Below, one piece after another: positions 51,713 through 60,842 of a stretch of 64,000 bases of DNA (position 1 is the stretch's first letter; each line of letters begins with the position of its first letter). Below the pieces are notes generated by a model, which saw nothing but the letters and a program-made list of their open reading frames with translations, made no database searches and had not been told where the DNA came from. A program made the translations under genes and the position numbers. This stretch comes from Exiguobacterium algae (GTDB lineage Bacteria > Bacillota > Bacilli > Exiguobacteriales > Exiguobacteriaceae). The stretch spans positions 1 through 64,000 of the forward strand of contig NZ_JACSKZ010000005.1 in the NCBI RefSeq assembly GCF_018617875.1, written 5' to 3'.

Positions 51713-52690
51713 ATGGCAACCATTAAGCAAGTGGCCAAGCAGGCGAACGTATCGGTGGCGACCGTGTCACGGGTGATGAATAAAAGTGGATACGTCAGTG
51801 AGGATGCGCGGGAAGCGGTCGAACGGGCGATTGCAGAACTGAATTACTCACCGAATCGGGTGGCGCGGTCGCTGTACAAGAAATCCTCGAATTTGATCGG
51901 GCTCATCATGCCGGACATTACGAATCCTTTCTTCCCACAACTGGCTCGCGCGATCGAGGACGTCGCGAACCAACATGGTTATCAAGTCGTGCTCTGCAAT
52001 ACGGATGAGCAGTTGGAGAAAGAACAGACGTATTTAGTGGCGCTTCAAACGATGCATGTGGACGGATTGATTATCACAACGAATCATTCCCACAACCCGA
52101 ACTACGAAACATTGAACTTACCGATGGTCGCATTGGACCGGATTGTCAAAGCCGGCATCGATGCGGTCATCTCGGATGGTTATGAAGGCGGTAAATTGGC
52201 TGCCGAGACGCTTCTCGCAAACGGGGCGACGCGATTGGCCCATATTGCAGGTCCGGAACATTTGAAGACGGTCAAGCGCCGGACCGAAGGGTTCATGGAG
52301 GCGGCGGGTGAACATCTCGTCGGAATGACGCAATCGACGTTCACATTCAAAGAAGCCTTAACCGCATCTCAGGAATTGTTTGATCACCATTGGCCGTTCG
52401 ATGGGGTTTTTGCAGCGAACGATGTCATTGCGGCAGCTGTTTTGCAAGAAGCAGTGAGACGGAATATCCGCGTGCCGGAGGAGTTGCAGGTCATCGGTTA
52501 TGACGGAATCGAGTTAGGAGAGATGACCTCTCCACCACTAACGACAATCGTACAGCCGATTTATGAGATGGGACGGCTGGCGACGGAACGTCTCCTCGAC
52601 TTGATTGAAAAGAAAGATACACAGGCAAAAGAGATGTTGCTGCCTGTATCGTTATTGGAGCGTCAAACGACAAAGCGGAAGGAGAGATAG
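51713..52690 (+). CDS. rbsR: Ribose operon repressor
   Basis: LacI-family regulator, 325 residues. Helix-turn-helix at 2-22 (TIKQVAKQANVSVATVSRVMN), hinge with NRVARSLYKKSSNLIGLIMPDITNPFF, then a periplasmic-binding-like effector domain (GVFAANDVIAAAVLQEA near 225). First gene of the rbs unit and next to its own operator. RbsR is assigned by context; the effector is presumably ribose or its phosphate. Confidence 0.92.
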   Translation: MATIKQVAKQANVSVATVSRVMNKSGYVSEDAREAVERAIAELNYSPNRVARSLYKKSSNLIGLIMPDITNPFFPQLARAIEDVANQHGYQVVLCNTDEQLEKEQTYLVALQTMHVDGLIITTNHSHNPNYETLNLPMVALDRIVKAGIDAVISDGYEGGKLAAETLLANGATRLAHIAGPEHLKTVKRRTEGFMEAAGEHLVGMTQSTFTFKEALTASQELFDHHWPFDGVFAANDVIAAAVLQEAVRRNIRVPEELQVIGYDGIELGEMTSPPLTTIVQPIYEMGRLATERLLDLIEKKDTQAKEMLLPVSLLERQTTKRKER

Positions 52691-52693
52691 AGC

Positions 52694-53581
52694 ATGAAAC
52701 GCATTGTTGTCATTGGGAGTATTTCGATGGACCTCGTCGTCACATCAGACAAACGACCAAAAGCAGGGGAGACGGTGATTGGGGAGGCGTTCCGCACCGT
52801 ACCCGGCGGGAAAGGTGCCAATCAGGCGGTCGCGGCGGCCCGATTGGGAGCACAGACGCAGATGGTCGGATGTGTTGGACAGGATGGGTTTGGTAAGGAA
52901 ATCATCGCGAACTTTGAACAGAACGCTGTCGATGTGAAGCATGTTCGCCAATCATCTGACGAAGTGACGGGAACGGCACATATCGTGTTGGCGGAAGGGG
53001 ACAACTCGATCGTGGTTGTCCAATCTGCCAATAAGAACGTCACGTTCAAAGAGGAACAATTGAACGAATTGCTGGACGAAGAGTGTTTCGTCCTCCTGCA
53101 ACTCGAAATCCCGATCGAGACCGTGCGCCAAGTCACTGCGCATTGTTACGCCCGGGGTATACCGGTGATGTTAAATCCGGCGCCATCCCGACCGCTTCCG
53201 GACGAAGTCGTGCAGCAAGTCACGTACATGACCCCAAACGAACATGAGTGTCACGACTTGTTCCCGAATCTTTCAGTGGAAGAGGCACTTGAAATGTATC
53301 CGAATAAATTACTCGTCACGGAAGGCGTTCGCGGAGTGCGCTTCCATGATGGGACGGACGTGCAACACGTTCCGGCAATTCAAGCAAATGTCGTGGACAC
53401 GACAGGAGCGGGCGATACGTTCAACGGGGCATTGGCGACGGCGCTCGTGGAAGGAGCGAAGCTTGTGGATGCGGTCCGGTTTGCAGTCGTCGCCTCAGGT
53501 ATGAGTGTAGAAGGATTCGGTGCCCAGGGCGGTATGCCGACACGGGAAAATGTGCAACAACGATTGGAGCGAGTGCGATGA
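52694..53581 (+). CDS. rbsK: Ribokinase
   Basis: 295 residues. PfkB family: GGKGANQAVAAARLGA near 39-54 and the catalytic DTTGAGDTFNGALATAL near 234-250, with MLNPAPSRPLP and MTPNEHE between. Makes ribose-5-phosphate. Overlaps rbsD by four bases. Confidence 0.95.
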   Translation: MKRIVVIGSISMDLVVTSDKRPKAGETVIGEAFRTVPGGKGANQAVAAARLGAQTQMVGCVGQDGFGKEIIANFEQNAVDVKHVRQSSDEVTGTAHIVLAEGDNSIVVVQSANKNVTFKEEQLNELLDEECFVLLQLEIPIETVRQVTAHCYARGIPVMLNPAPSRPLPDEVVQQVTYMTPNEHECHDLFPNLSVEEALEMYPNKLLVTEGVRGVRFHDGTDVQHVPAIQANVVDTTGAGDTFNGALATALVEGAKLVDAVRFAVVASGMSVEGFGAQGGMPTRENVQQRLERVR

Positions 53582-53967
53582 AAAAACAAGGGATTTTAAA
53601 CAGTCATTTGGCAAAAGTGTTCGCTGACCTCGGTCACACGGATCGCGTCGTCATCGCGGACTGTGGTTTGCCGATACCTGATGGCGTAAAGCGGGTGGAC
53701 TTGTCTTTACGACTAGGTGAGCCGTCATTTCTGGACGTGTTGACAGAAGTTGAGAACGATTTGGTGATTGAACAAATCACGATCGCTCAGGAGATGCTCA
53801 CGCATAATCCAGCAATCGCGGAACGATTACAGGATACATATGACCGGATTGAACAATGTGACCATGAGTCGTTCAAACGTGAGGTCGAGAAAGCAAAAGT
53901 GGTGATCCGAACGGGTGAAGCGACACCTTATGCGAACGTCATCTTGCACGCAGGCGTCATCTTTTAA
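53578..53967 (+). CDS. rbsD: D-ribose pyranase
   Basis: 129 residues. MKKQGILNSHLAKVFADLGHTDRVVIADCGLPIP carries the catalytic His/Asp, and RTGEATPYANVILHAGVIF closes the family. It speeds conversion of pyranose to furanose ribose for RbsK. The rbsA gene follows after 11 bases. Confidence 0.96.
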   Translation: MKKQGILNSHLAKVFADLGHTDRVVIADCGLPIPDGVKRVDLSLRLGEPSFLDVLTEVENDLVIEQITIAQEMLTHNPAIAERLQDTYDRIEQCDHESFKREVEKAKVVIRTGEATPYANVILHAGVIF

Positions 53968-53978
53968 GGGGGGATTCG

Positions 53979-55457
53979 ATGCACATTCAGTTGAAAAGAA
54001 TCCATAAATCGTTCGGACCGGTCTCGGTTTTGAAAGGTGTGGATTTTGAACTCCTGCCTGGAGAAATTCATGCCTTGATGGGGGAAAATGGCGCAGGAAA
54101 ATCAACGCTGATGAAAGTGATGACAGGACTTCATGCGCAGGATGAAGGAGATATCCTGATCGATGGGAAGCCTCGACAGTTCAAACATCCGAAAGAGGCG
54201 GAGTCGGCCGGAATCGCCTTCATTCATCAGGAGCTAAACATCTTACCGGATCTGTCTGTCACGGAAAATTTATTTTTAGGTCGTGAATTGACCGGTCCGT
54301 TCGGACTGATCAAACAACAAGAAATGAAACGACGGGCACGTGAATATTTGGCGGAGTTAAATGTTTTCCTGGATGTCGACCAGTTGGCACGGAACTTATC
54401 CGTCGGACAACAACAGATGATTGAGATTGCGAAGGCGCTCATGACGGATGCACAGGTCATCGTGATGGATGAACCGACTGCCGCATTGACCGATCGGGAA
54501 ATTAAAGCGTTGTTTGCTGTATCGCGCGCTTTGCGTGAACAAGGAGTCTCGATCATTTACATTTCACACCGAATGGAAGAAATATTCGAGTTGTGTGACC
54601 GGATCACAGTGCTTCGGGACGGCCAGTCGATCTCCACGCGCATGATTCGAGAGACGTCATTTGAAGAAACGGTCCGCGACATGGTCGGACGTGAGATCGG
54701 TGAGCGTTATCCGAAGCGGGATGCGAACATAGGAGACGTCGTACTAGAAGTCGACGGGTTGGTAGGTAACCGGTTCCACAATGTTTCCTTCAATGTTCGG
54801 GCAGGTGAAATCGTCGGATTTTCCGGGTTGATGGGAGCGGGACGGACGGAAGTGATGCGGGCGTTATTCGGAGCGGACCACCATCAGGCGGGTGTGATCA
54901 AGCTGAAAGGAAAACCGATTCGCATAAAAACCCCCTCCGATGCCATCAAACATGGAATCGCCTTCTTGACGGAGGACCGAAAAGGGGAAGGACTGTTGCT
55001 TGATTTCTCTTTACGAGAAAATTTATCGTTACCGACTCTCGGACAACGTACAAAAGGAACGGTCATTTCGAAAAAACAGGAAGAAGCGTTTGCCGAAACG
55101 TACTTACAGAAACTGCATGTCAAACACCACTCGATGGAGCAGAAGGTCAAATCGTTGTCCGGAGGCAATCAGCAAAAAATCGTCCTCGGGAAATGGCTAG
55201 GGGTCAAACCGGATGTCTTGATCCTGGATGAACCGACACGAGGCGTCGACGTCGGGGCTAAAAAAGAAATTTATAACATCATGTGTGATTTGGCGGAAGC
55301 GGGCGTTGCCATCATCCTCGTTTCGTCCGATCTACCGGAAGTACTCGGAATGAGTGACCGGATCGTCGTCATGCGGGAAGGGGTCGTCACAGGGACGGTT
55401 CCGAAAGAAGAGGCGACGCAGGAAAAAGTCATGACGTATGCGACAGGAGGGCAATGA
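53979..55457 (+). CDS. rbsA: Ribose ABC transporter, ATPase subunit
   Basis: 492 residues with two ABC cassettes. First Walker A GENGAGKSTLMK near 34, signature LSVGQQQMIEIAKAL near 139 and Walker B VIVMDEPTAALT near 158; second signature LSGGNQQKIVLGKWL near 396 with VLILDEPTRGVDVG. The second half has the degenerate P-loop GLMGAGRTEVMRALFG usual for RbsA. Drives ribose uptake with RbsC and RbsB. Confidence 0.96.
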   Translation: MHIQLKRIHKSFGPVSVLKGVDFELLPGEIHALMGENGAGKSTLMKVMTGLHAQDEGDILIDGKPRQFKHPKEAESAGIAFIHQELNILPDLSVTENLFLGRELTGPFGLIKQQEMKRRAREYLAELNVFLDVDQLARNLSVGQQQMIEIAKALMTDAQVIVMDEPTAALTDREIKALFAVSRALREQGVSIIYISHRMEEIFELCDRITVLRDGQSISTRMIRETSFEETVRDMVGREIGERYPKRDANIGDVVLEVDGLVGNRFHNVSFNVRAGEIVGFSGLMGAGRTEVMRALFGADHHQAGVIKLKGKPIRIKTPSDAIKHGIAFLTEDRKGEGLLLDFSLRENLSLPTLGQRTKGTVISKKQEEAFAETYLQKLHVKHHSMEQKVKSLSGGNQQKIVLGKWLGVKPDVLILDEPTRGVDVGAKKEIYNIMCDLAEAGVAIILVSSDLPEVLGMSDRIVVMREGVVTGTVPKEEATQEKVMTYATGGQ

Positions 55458-55458
55458 A

Positions 55459-56424
55459 ATGGAATTACAGGCACCAACCACATTAAAACGTCCACACCGC
55501 CTAGGGTGGGGGCAAAAACTCGGTCCGCTGTTCGGGCTACTCGCCATCGTCGTGGTCGTGACCGCGCTCGAACCAGGTTTTTTATCACTCAACAATATCT
55601 TTAATGTGTTACGACAAGTCTCCATCAATGCTTTGATTGCATTTGGGATGACGTTCGTCATTTTGACCGGTGGCATTGATTTATCTGTCGGCTCGATTTT
55701 AGCTCTTTCGTCCGCGCTTGTGGCCGGAATGATGGTCGATGGACAGCATGCGGTCATGGCGGTCGCGCTAGGATTAATCGCGGGAGCAGTGCTCGGTGCA
55801 TTCAACGGGGCGGTCATCACGTTCGGAAAAGTGGCACCGTTTATCGCGACACTTGCAACGATGACGATTTATCGGGGGCTGACACTCGTCTATACAGACG
55901 GTCGACCGATTACAGGACTCGGCGATTCTTCATGGTTTGAAATGCTCGGTCGTGGTTACTTGTGGGTCATCCCGATTCCGGCGCTGACGATGATTCTGGC
56001 GTTCGGGGTATTGTACTTCATTTTGAAGAAGACGACGTTTGGGCGCCATACGTATGCAATCGGTGGTAACGAAGAAGCAGCCAAGTTGATGGGAATCGGC
56101 GTCAACAAAGTAAAAATCATGATCTATTCTTTGTCAGGGATGTTGGCGGCACTCGCCGGTATCATTTTGACCTCACGTCTCAACTCCGCCCAGCCAACGG
56201 CCGGGGCATCGTATGAATTGGATGCCATTGCGGCAGTCGTTCTCGGGGGAACGAGCTTAGCTGGCGGTCGCGGTTGGATCGTCGGGACATTAATCGGGGC
56301 ACTCATCATCGGAACGTTGAATAACGGATTGAACCTTCTCGGCGTCTCATCATTTTTCCAACTCGTCGTAAAAGGTGCAGTTATATTATTTGCGGTATTA
56401 CTAGATCGTCGACAAAACGCTTGA
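55459..56424 (+). CDS. rbsC: Ribose ABC transporter, permease
   Basis: 321 residues, eight to ten membrane helices. Family motifs TFVILTGGIDLSVGSILALSS near 67-87, AFNGAVITFGKVAPFIATLATM near 113 and VVLGGTSLAGGRGWIVGTLIGALIIGTLNNGLNLLGV near 257. ATG 55459 follows AGGAGGG by seven bases within the rbsA end. Confidence 0.96.
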   Translation: MELQAPTTLKRPHRLGWGQKLGPLFGLLAIVVVVTALEPGFLSLNNIFNVLRQVSINALIAFGMTFVILTGGIDLSVGSILALSSALVAGMMVDGQHAVMAVALGLIAGAVLGAFNGAVITFGKVAPFIATLATMTIYRGLTLVYTDGRPITGLGDSSWFEMLGRGYLWVIPIPALTMILAFGVLYFILKKTTFGRHTYAIGGNEEAAKLMGIGVNKVKIMIYSLSGMLAALAGIILTSRLNSAQPTAGASYELDAIAAVVLGGTSLAGGRGWIVGTLIGALIIGTLNNGLNLLGVSSFFQLVVKGAVILFAVLLDRRQNA

Positions 56425-56446
56425 TGAATGAAAGGGGAAAAAGAAG

Positions 56447-57358
56447 ATGAAAAAATGGGCAGCTTGGCTACTCGCACTGACAATGGTACTTATGGCAGCA
56501 TGTTCGACGGAACAACCGGGGACAAGCTCGGAAGCGGAGACGAAAGATGGGGATTATAAAATTGGTCTCTCCATTTCAACGTTGAACAACCCGTTCTTCG
56601 TCGCATTGAAAGAAGGGGCGGAAGAACAAGCGCAAGAAATGGATGCAACGCTCACGGTCGCGGATGCACAAAATGATGCGGCTAAACAAATCAATGATGT
56701 TGAAGATATGATTCAAAAGGGAATGGACTTAATCTTAATTAACCCGACCGACTCGGAAGCAGTCGGAGCAGCGGTCCAAGCGGCGAATGATGCTGGTGTA
56801 CCGGTCATCACAGTCGACCGTAACGCTGCAACGGGCGAAGTTGTGGCTCACGTTGCATCAGATAACGTGGCAGGCGGTAAACTTGCCGGTGAGTACATGA
56901 TCGAGTTGATTGGAGAAGGCCAAAAAGTCGTTGAATTAGAAGGGATCCCGGGAGCTTCTGCCACGCGTGACCGTGGTCAAGGATTCAATGAAGCGATTGA
57001 TGGCAAGCTTGAAGTCGTAGCGAAACAATCAGCGAACTTCGACCGTGCGGAAGGGCTCACGGTCATGGAGAACATCCTTCAGGACAACAAAGACATCGTC
57101 GCCGTGTTCGCGCATAACGATGAGATGGCACTCGGTGCTGTCCAGGCGCTCGATGCAGCGGGGATGAAAGACGTAAAAGTCATCGGGTTCGATGCGACAG
57201 ATGATGCAGTCAAAGCGGTCGAAGAAGGCACGATGGCAGCAACGGTCGCACAAAAACCTTCTGAAATTGGAAAACTTGGCGTTGAGGCGGCAGTCAAACA
57301 CCTGAAAGGCGAGACAGTGGAAGAAAACATTCCGGTCGAGCTCGAATTGATCAAATAA
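56447..57358 (+). CDS. rbsB: Ribose-binding lipoprotein
   Basis: 303 residues. Lipoprotein signal MKKWAAWLLALTMVLMAAC with lipobox MAAC (Cys 19), a Ser/Glu/Thr-rich linker and a type 1 periplasmic-binding fold: YKIGLSISTLNNPFFVALKEGAEEQA, DAQNDAAKQINDVEDMIQKGMDLILINPTDSEAV and ITVDRNAATGEVVAHVASDN. Captures ribose outside the membrane. Final gene of the operon. Confidence 0.95.
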   Translation: MKKWAAWLLALTMVLMAACSTEQPGTSSEAETKDGDYKIGLSISTLNNPFFVALKEGAEEQAQEMDATLTVADAQNDAAKQINDVEDMIQKGMDLILINPTDSEAVGAAVQAANDAGVPVITVDRNAATGEVVAHVASDNVAGGKLAGEYMIELIGEGQKVVELEGIPGASATRDRGQGFNEAIDGKLEVVAKQSANFDRAEGLTVMENILQDNKDIVAVFAHNDEMALGAVQALDAAGMKDVKVIGFDATDDAVKAVEEGTMAATVAQKPSEIGKLGVEAAVKHLKGETVEENIPVELELIK

Positions 57359-57363
57359 TAAGC

Positions 57364-57399
57364 AAGCTCACCTTCGTTTCATGGAAGGTGAGCTTTTTA
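57364..57399 (+). terminator. Terminator of the rbs operon
   Basis: AAGCTCACCTTC pairs perfectly with GAAGGTGAGCTT, then TTTT. Confidence 0.93.
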
Positions 57400-57405
57400 C
57401 ATACA

Positions 57406-57437
57406 CCAAAAAAGACAGCCTGTTGCAGGCTGTCTTT
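57406..57437 (-). terminator. Terminator of the kyn operon
   Basis: AAAGACAGCCTG (57411-57422) with its perfect complement (57426-57437); the A tract on the plus strand is the U tract of the minus transcript. Same 12-bp stem as at 765-796. Confidence 0.9.
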
Positions 57438-57441
57438 ACAG

Positions 57442-58062
57442 TTACATCGGGCGCATCAAAGCGCGGACCGGGCTCCCGTCACCTTCTACGAGTGGGAGCG
57501 GCACTGCGACCAAATCATAGTCGCCCGGCAAGAGATCGTCCAAGACGAGACCTTCTAATATATGGACCCCGTTACGCGCAAGGGCATGATGGGCGGCCAT
57601 TTCCTTACTGTCAATTGCATCGACAGAAGGCAAGTCGAGCCCAATCAAAAAGATGCCGAGTTCTCCGAGCTTGTCTGCCAAAGAAGGCGTGAGCTCCGGA
57701 ATCGCATCCGGGAAGACGCTTTTGTCCGGCCAGCCATCTGTTTTTAAAATCAGTCGTTCGACCCCGGTCAAGTCAAAGCCTTTTAAATCGTCTGCCTCGA
57801 TTTTCATCTTGCCCGGCAAGTGAATGACACGGGCCGGACCGATATAGAGGGAAGGGTCGAGGTCAATCACGCGCTTTCCGGCGTCATCAAAGTGAAACGG
57901 GGCATCGATATGCGTGCCCGTATGCAGACTCATCGTCACTTTCCCGACGTTGACCGATCCGCTCTCGGACATCGGCCAAGCAATCTCATATTGGAATGTG
58001 GTGTCTCCCGGCCATGTCGTTACATCGGCATGGAGCGGTTGTGATACATCGATCCAAGTCAT
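57442..58062 (-). CDS. kynB: Kynurenine formamidase
   Basis: 206 residues, cyclase-family metal hydrolase. The metal motif HTGTHIDAPFHF is near residue 47-58, with DLDPSLYIGPARVI and LDLPSVDAIDSKEMAAHHALARNGVHILEGLV further on. Hydrolyses N-formylkynurenine to kynurenine. ATG 58062 follows AGAGGAG by nine bases; TTG 58071 abuts it. Third gene of kynUAB. Confidence 0.93.
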   Translation of the reverse strand: MTWIDVSQPLHADVTTWPGDTTFQYEIAWPMSESGSVNVGKVTMSLHTGTHIDAPFHFDDAGKRVIDLDPSLYIGPARVIHLPGKMKIEADDLKGFDLTGVERLILKTDGWPDKSVFPDAIPELTPSLADKLGELGIFLIGLDLPSVDAIDSKEMAAHHALARNGVHILEGLVLDDLLPGDYDLVAVPLPLVEGDGSPVRALMRPM

Positions 58063-58077
58063 CCGAATCAACTCCTC

Positions 58078-58917
58078 TTATAATGAAGTTCGAACCGTCC
58101 AAAGCTCAGGGAAGAAGCGGTGGTCGAGAACGCGGCGCAAGTAGTTCACACCCGATGATCCGCCTGTCCCCATTTTCTGACCGATGATCCGCTCGACCGT
58201 ACTCATATGGTTGAAGCGCCACATCTGCTGCTGACTCCCGATGTCGAGCAGTTTCTCCCCGAGTTCGTACAAGTCCCAGTACTTGTCGACGTCCCGATAC
58301 ACCTCGACCCATGCTTTCTCCACACTTTCGTTCCATTCCCAATCCTGTGTCACGTCCCGATCGAGTACGCTTTGGTCAATGTGAAGGCCACGACGGTGCA
58401 TCTCGCGAACTGTGACATCGTAAATGCTCGGTGCCTGGAGCGATGCTTCGAGTAATGGATAAAGTGTCTCGTCATGGGCGTAGACGCTGAGTGTGCGCGC
58501 ATTTTTAAAACCGAGCGCAAATTCGATTTGGCGGTTTTGGTACGATTGGAAGCCGGATGACGACCCGAGCTGGTCCCGGAACTCCAAGTATTCGGCCGGT
58601 GTCAATGTCGCGAGGACACTCCACGATTGAATGAGCTGTTGCTGGATCTTGGAGACACGGGCGAGCATTTTGAATGAGCGTTCGAGTTCACCGTTCGTGA
58701 TGGCACTCGTCGCCGCCGTCAGTTCATGTAAAATCAACTTCATCCATAGCTCGCTCGTCTGATGGATGATGATGAAGAGCATTTCATCGTGATGATCCGA
58801 CAGGCGATGCTGGCTCGACAAGATCGGATCGAGCTGTAAATAGTCCCCGTACGACATTGCTTTTGAAAAGTCGGTTTGAATCGATTTTTCTACGTTATGT
58901 TCAATTCGTTCACTCAT
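58078..58917 (-). CDS. kynA: Tryptophan 2,3-dioxygenase
   Basis: 279 residues, heme enzyme opening the indole ring of tryptophan. [16 protein letters not shown] near 22, the distal [24 protein letters not shown] near 43-66, [34 protein letters not shown] near 100 and the proximal His in [28 protein letters not shown] near 230 are all present. Confidence 0.96.
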   Translation of the reverse strand: MSERIEHNVEKSIQTDFSKAMSYGDYLQLDPILSSQHRLSDHHDEMLFIIIHQTSELWMKLILHELTAATSAITNGELERSFKMLARVSKIQQQLIQSWSVLATLTPAEYLEFRDQLGSSSGFQSYQNRQIEFALGFKNARTLSVYAHDETLYPLLEASLQAPSIYDVTVREMHRRGLHIDQSVLDRDVTQDWEWNESVEKAWVEVYRDVDKYWDLYELGEKLLDIGSQQQMWRFNHMSTVERIIGQKMGTGGSSGVNYLRRVLDHRFFPELWTVRTSL

Positions 58918-58929
58918 TGGTGGACCCCC

Positions 58930-60207
58930 TTATGCGACAACTTCACGGACGTTCTCGAACGCCTCGTATTCTTTGTCGTCCATGATTTTCTTCAATGTCA
59001 TGATGACGTCGTACACGTCCGTGAACGTGTTATACAGTGCGACCGGTGCGAGTCGGATGATGTTCGGCGCACGGAAATCCGGGATGATCCGGTGCTGCTT
59101 GAGCGCCTTACAGATGCGGGCCGCCTCCGGGTGCTCGAGACTAAGGTGTGCACCGCGCTGGGCCGGTTCGGTCGGACTGCCGATCACAAAACCGTGCGGA
59201 CTTAAATACTCTGTGATCAACTCCATCATGTATGACGTCATGGCGAGCGACTTCTCGCGAATCGCCTCCATGCCGACTTCGTTGAACATCGCGAGCGCAC
59301 CAAGTTGCGGTGCGAGACTCATGACATGCGGCGTCCCGATTTGGAACGCACCGGCATGCTCGGCAGGTGTCATCGTATGGTCCATATCAAACTGCTTATC
59401 CTTGCGTGAGCCGAACCAGCCGGCAAGTCCCGGCGTCGTGCCGAAATGCCGCTCGTGAACGAACAAGCCCCCGACAGTACCCGGTCCACCATTCAAATGC
59501 TTGTAGTTGCACCAATAAGCGAAATCCACTCCCCAGTCGTGGAAGTCGTGCGGAATGGCCCCGACGGAGTGACAGGCGTCAAACCCGATGAGAATTCCGC
59601 GCTCGTGCGCTGCTCGTGTCAGGCGTTTCATATCCAGGATTTGTCCGCTACGGTAAAGGACGGTCGGGAGCACGATGAGGGCAATCTCGTCCGTCATCGC
59701 CGCGATTACGTCTTCTTCTCGTAAGAAACGTCCGTCCGGGCTATCCACTCGGATTAAATGTTCGTTCGGGTCAAGTCCGCGAAGCGCGAGCTGACTTTTC
59801 AAGGCGTAAATGTCAGACGGAAACGTGAGCGTGTCCGCCAAAATTTTTTTCCGTTTGCCTTCCGGTTTAAAGAAAGAAGCAGCGAGTTGATGCAGGTTGA
59901 CCGTCGTCGACCCGGTGACCATCACTTCTTCAGTCTTGCCCCCGACGAGCGGTGCATTGAGTGCTGCAAGTTCCTCAGATAAGTTGAACCAAGGATGACG
60001 CCCGTTCATCCAGCCGTCGATTCCGAGTTCCCGCCAATCCGCGAGTGACTCGAGTAAAGCCTTTTCGGCCCGTTTCGACAATAGACCGAGCGAATTCCCG
60101 TCCATGTAGATCCCGTTTTCCGGCAAATAAAACTCGTCACGGTAAGGCGCAAGCGCATCCTGTTCGTCCCGTTGTTGTGCGTACGCACGTGTGAAATCGT
60201 TCTTCAT
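58930..60207 (-). CDS. kynU: Kynureninase
   Basis: 425 residues, PLP enzyme cleaving kynurenine to anthranilate and alanine. [17 protein letters not shown] near 28, [12 protein letters not shown] near 96, [43 protein letters not shown] near 207-250 with the PLP-binding Lys in CNYKHL, and [18 protein letters not shown] near 305. ATG 60207 is eight bases after GGGGG; ATG 60213 is too close. First gene of the operon. Confidence 0.95.
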   Translation of the reverse strand: MKNDFTRAYAQQRDEQDALAPYRDEFYLPENGIYMDGNSLGLLSKRAEKALLESLADWRELGIDGWMNGRHPWFNLSEELAALNAPLVGGKTEEVMVTGSTTVNLHQLAASFFKPEGKRKKILADTLTFPSDIYALKSQLALRGLDPNEHLIRVDSPDGRFLREEDVIAAMTDEIALIVLPTVLYRSGQILDMKRLTRAAHERGILIGFDACHSVGAIPHDFHDWGVDFAYWCNYKHLNGGPGTVGGLFVHERHFGTTPGLAGWFGSRKDKQFDMDHTMTPAEHAGAFQIGTPHVMSLAPQLGALAMFNEVGMEAIREKSLAMTSYMMELITEYLSPHGFVIGSPTEPAQRGAHLSLEHPEAARICKALKQHRIIPDFRAPNIIRLAPVALYNTFTDVYDVIMTLKKIMDDKEYEAFENVREVVA

Positions 60208-60309
60208 CCCCATATCCCCCTTTAAAGCAAACAAGCGTTGTCAAAAGCGTAGCAATCGGGTCGAGGGAAGTCAATATACGGCAAGGCACGCGAACGCTTT
60301 CCCAAGAAT

Positions 60310-60336
60310 TGAAACGTTCGGCGTGATCATCCCGTA
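60310..60336 (+). promoter_or_regulatory. ECF sigma-type promoter before the DUF3021 gene
   Basis: TGAAAC (60310-60315), 17 bases, CGTA (60333-60336, continuing TGG). The -10 CGTATGG is identical to that at 34528. Thirty bases separate it from the start codon at 60367. Confidence 0.7.
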
Positions 60337-60366
60337 TGGAATAACAAGGAAAGAGGGGGAAGCATT

Positions 60367-60753
60367 ATGGAATTATGGAAACAGGGATTAATCCGTGGAA
60401 CGAAGATGGGGTTGCTGTTTGGTTTACTTGCGTTATTTCATCAGTGGAACGGGCAATCGGAGGCGATACGCAGTGATGCCCTCTACGGAGGAGTTGCATT
60501 TTTTCTCGGTCTGACGAGTGTCATCTATCAAATGGAAGAGTGGACGCTTCGAAAACAGGCACTCGTTCATTATGGCGTCATGCATGTGACGGTCTTACCC
60601 GTTTTAATGATCAGTGGTGCGTATCCGCTTGAAACGTTTCAGGATGTGATGGCGGTGTACCTCAAGTTCAATCTGGCAGGTGCTGTGCTGTTCACGGTGA
60701 CCTACTTCTTTTCAAAAGGAGTCTATATGTTTCGAAAATCGAAAACCGAATGA
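60367..60753 (+). CDS. DUF3021-like membrane protein
   Basis: 128 residues with four membrane helices in the DUF3021 pattern: MGLLFGLLALFHQW, ALYGGVAFFLGLTSVIYQMEEW, HYGVMHVTVLPVLMISG and FNLAGAVLFTVTYFFSKGVY. The motif IYQMEEWTLRKQALVHYGVM resembles the family core. DUF3021 genes often accompany LytTR regulators, which is not the case here. GAGGGGGA precedes the ATG, and an ECF-type promoter lies upstream. Confidence 0.78.
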   Translation: MELWKQGLIRGTKMGLLFGLLALFHQWNGQSEAIRSDALYGGVAFFLGLTSVIYQMEEWTLRKQALVHYGVMHVTVLPVLMISGAYPLETFQDVMAVYLKFNLAGAVLFTVTYFFSKGVYMFRKSKTE

Positions 60754-60842
60754 GTAAGGTCGGGCGATGGATGCGACAGATGTTGGATGATGCGCCATAT
60801 CGGGAACAATAAGGGTGAATGAAACAGGAAAGGAGAGAGAAG

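Noticed and set aside
60240-60310. cre site upstream of kynU
   Set aside because: GGGAAAGCGTTCGCG has the core but lacks the required TG at the left end; not strong enough to list.
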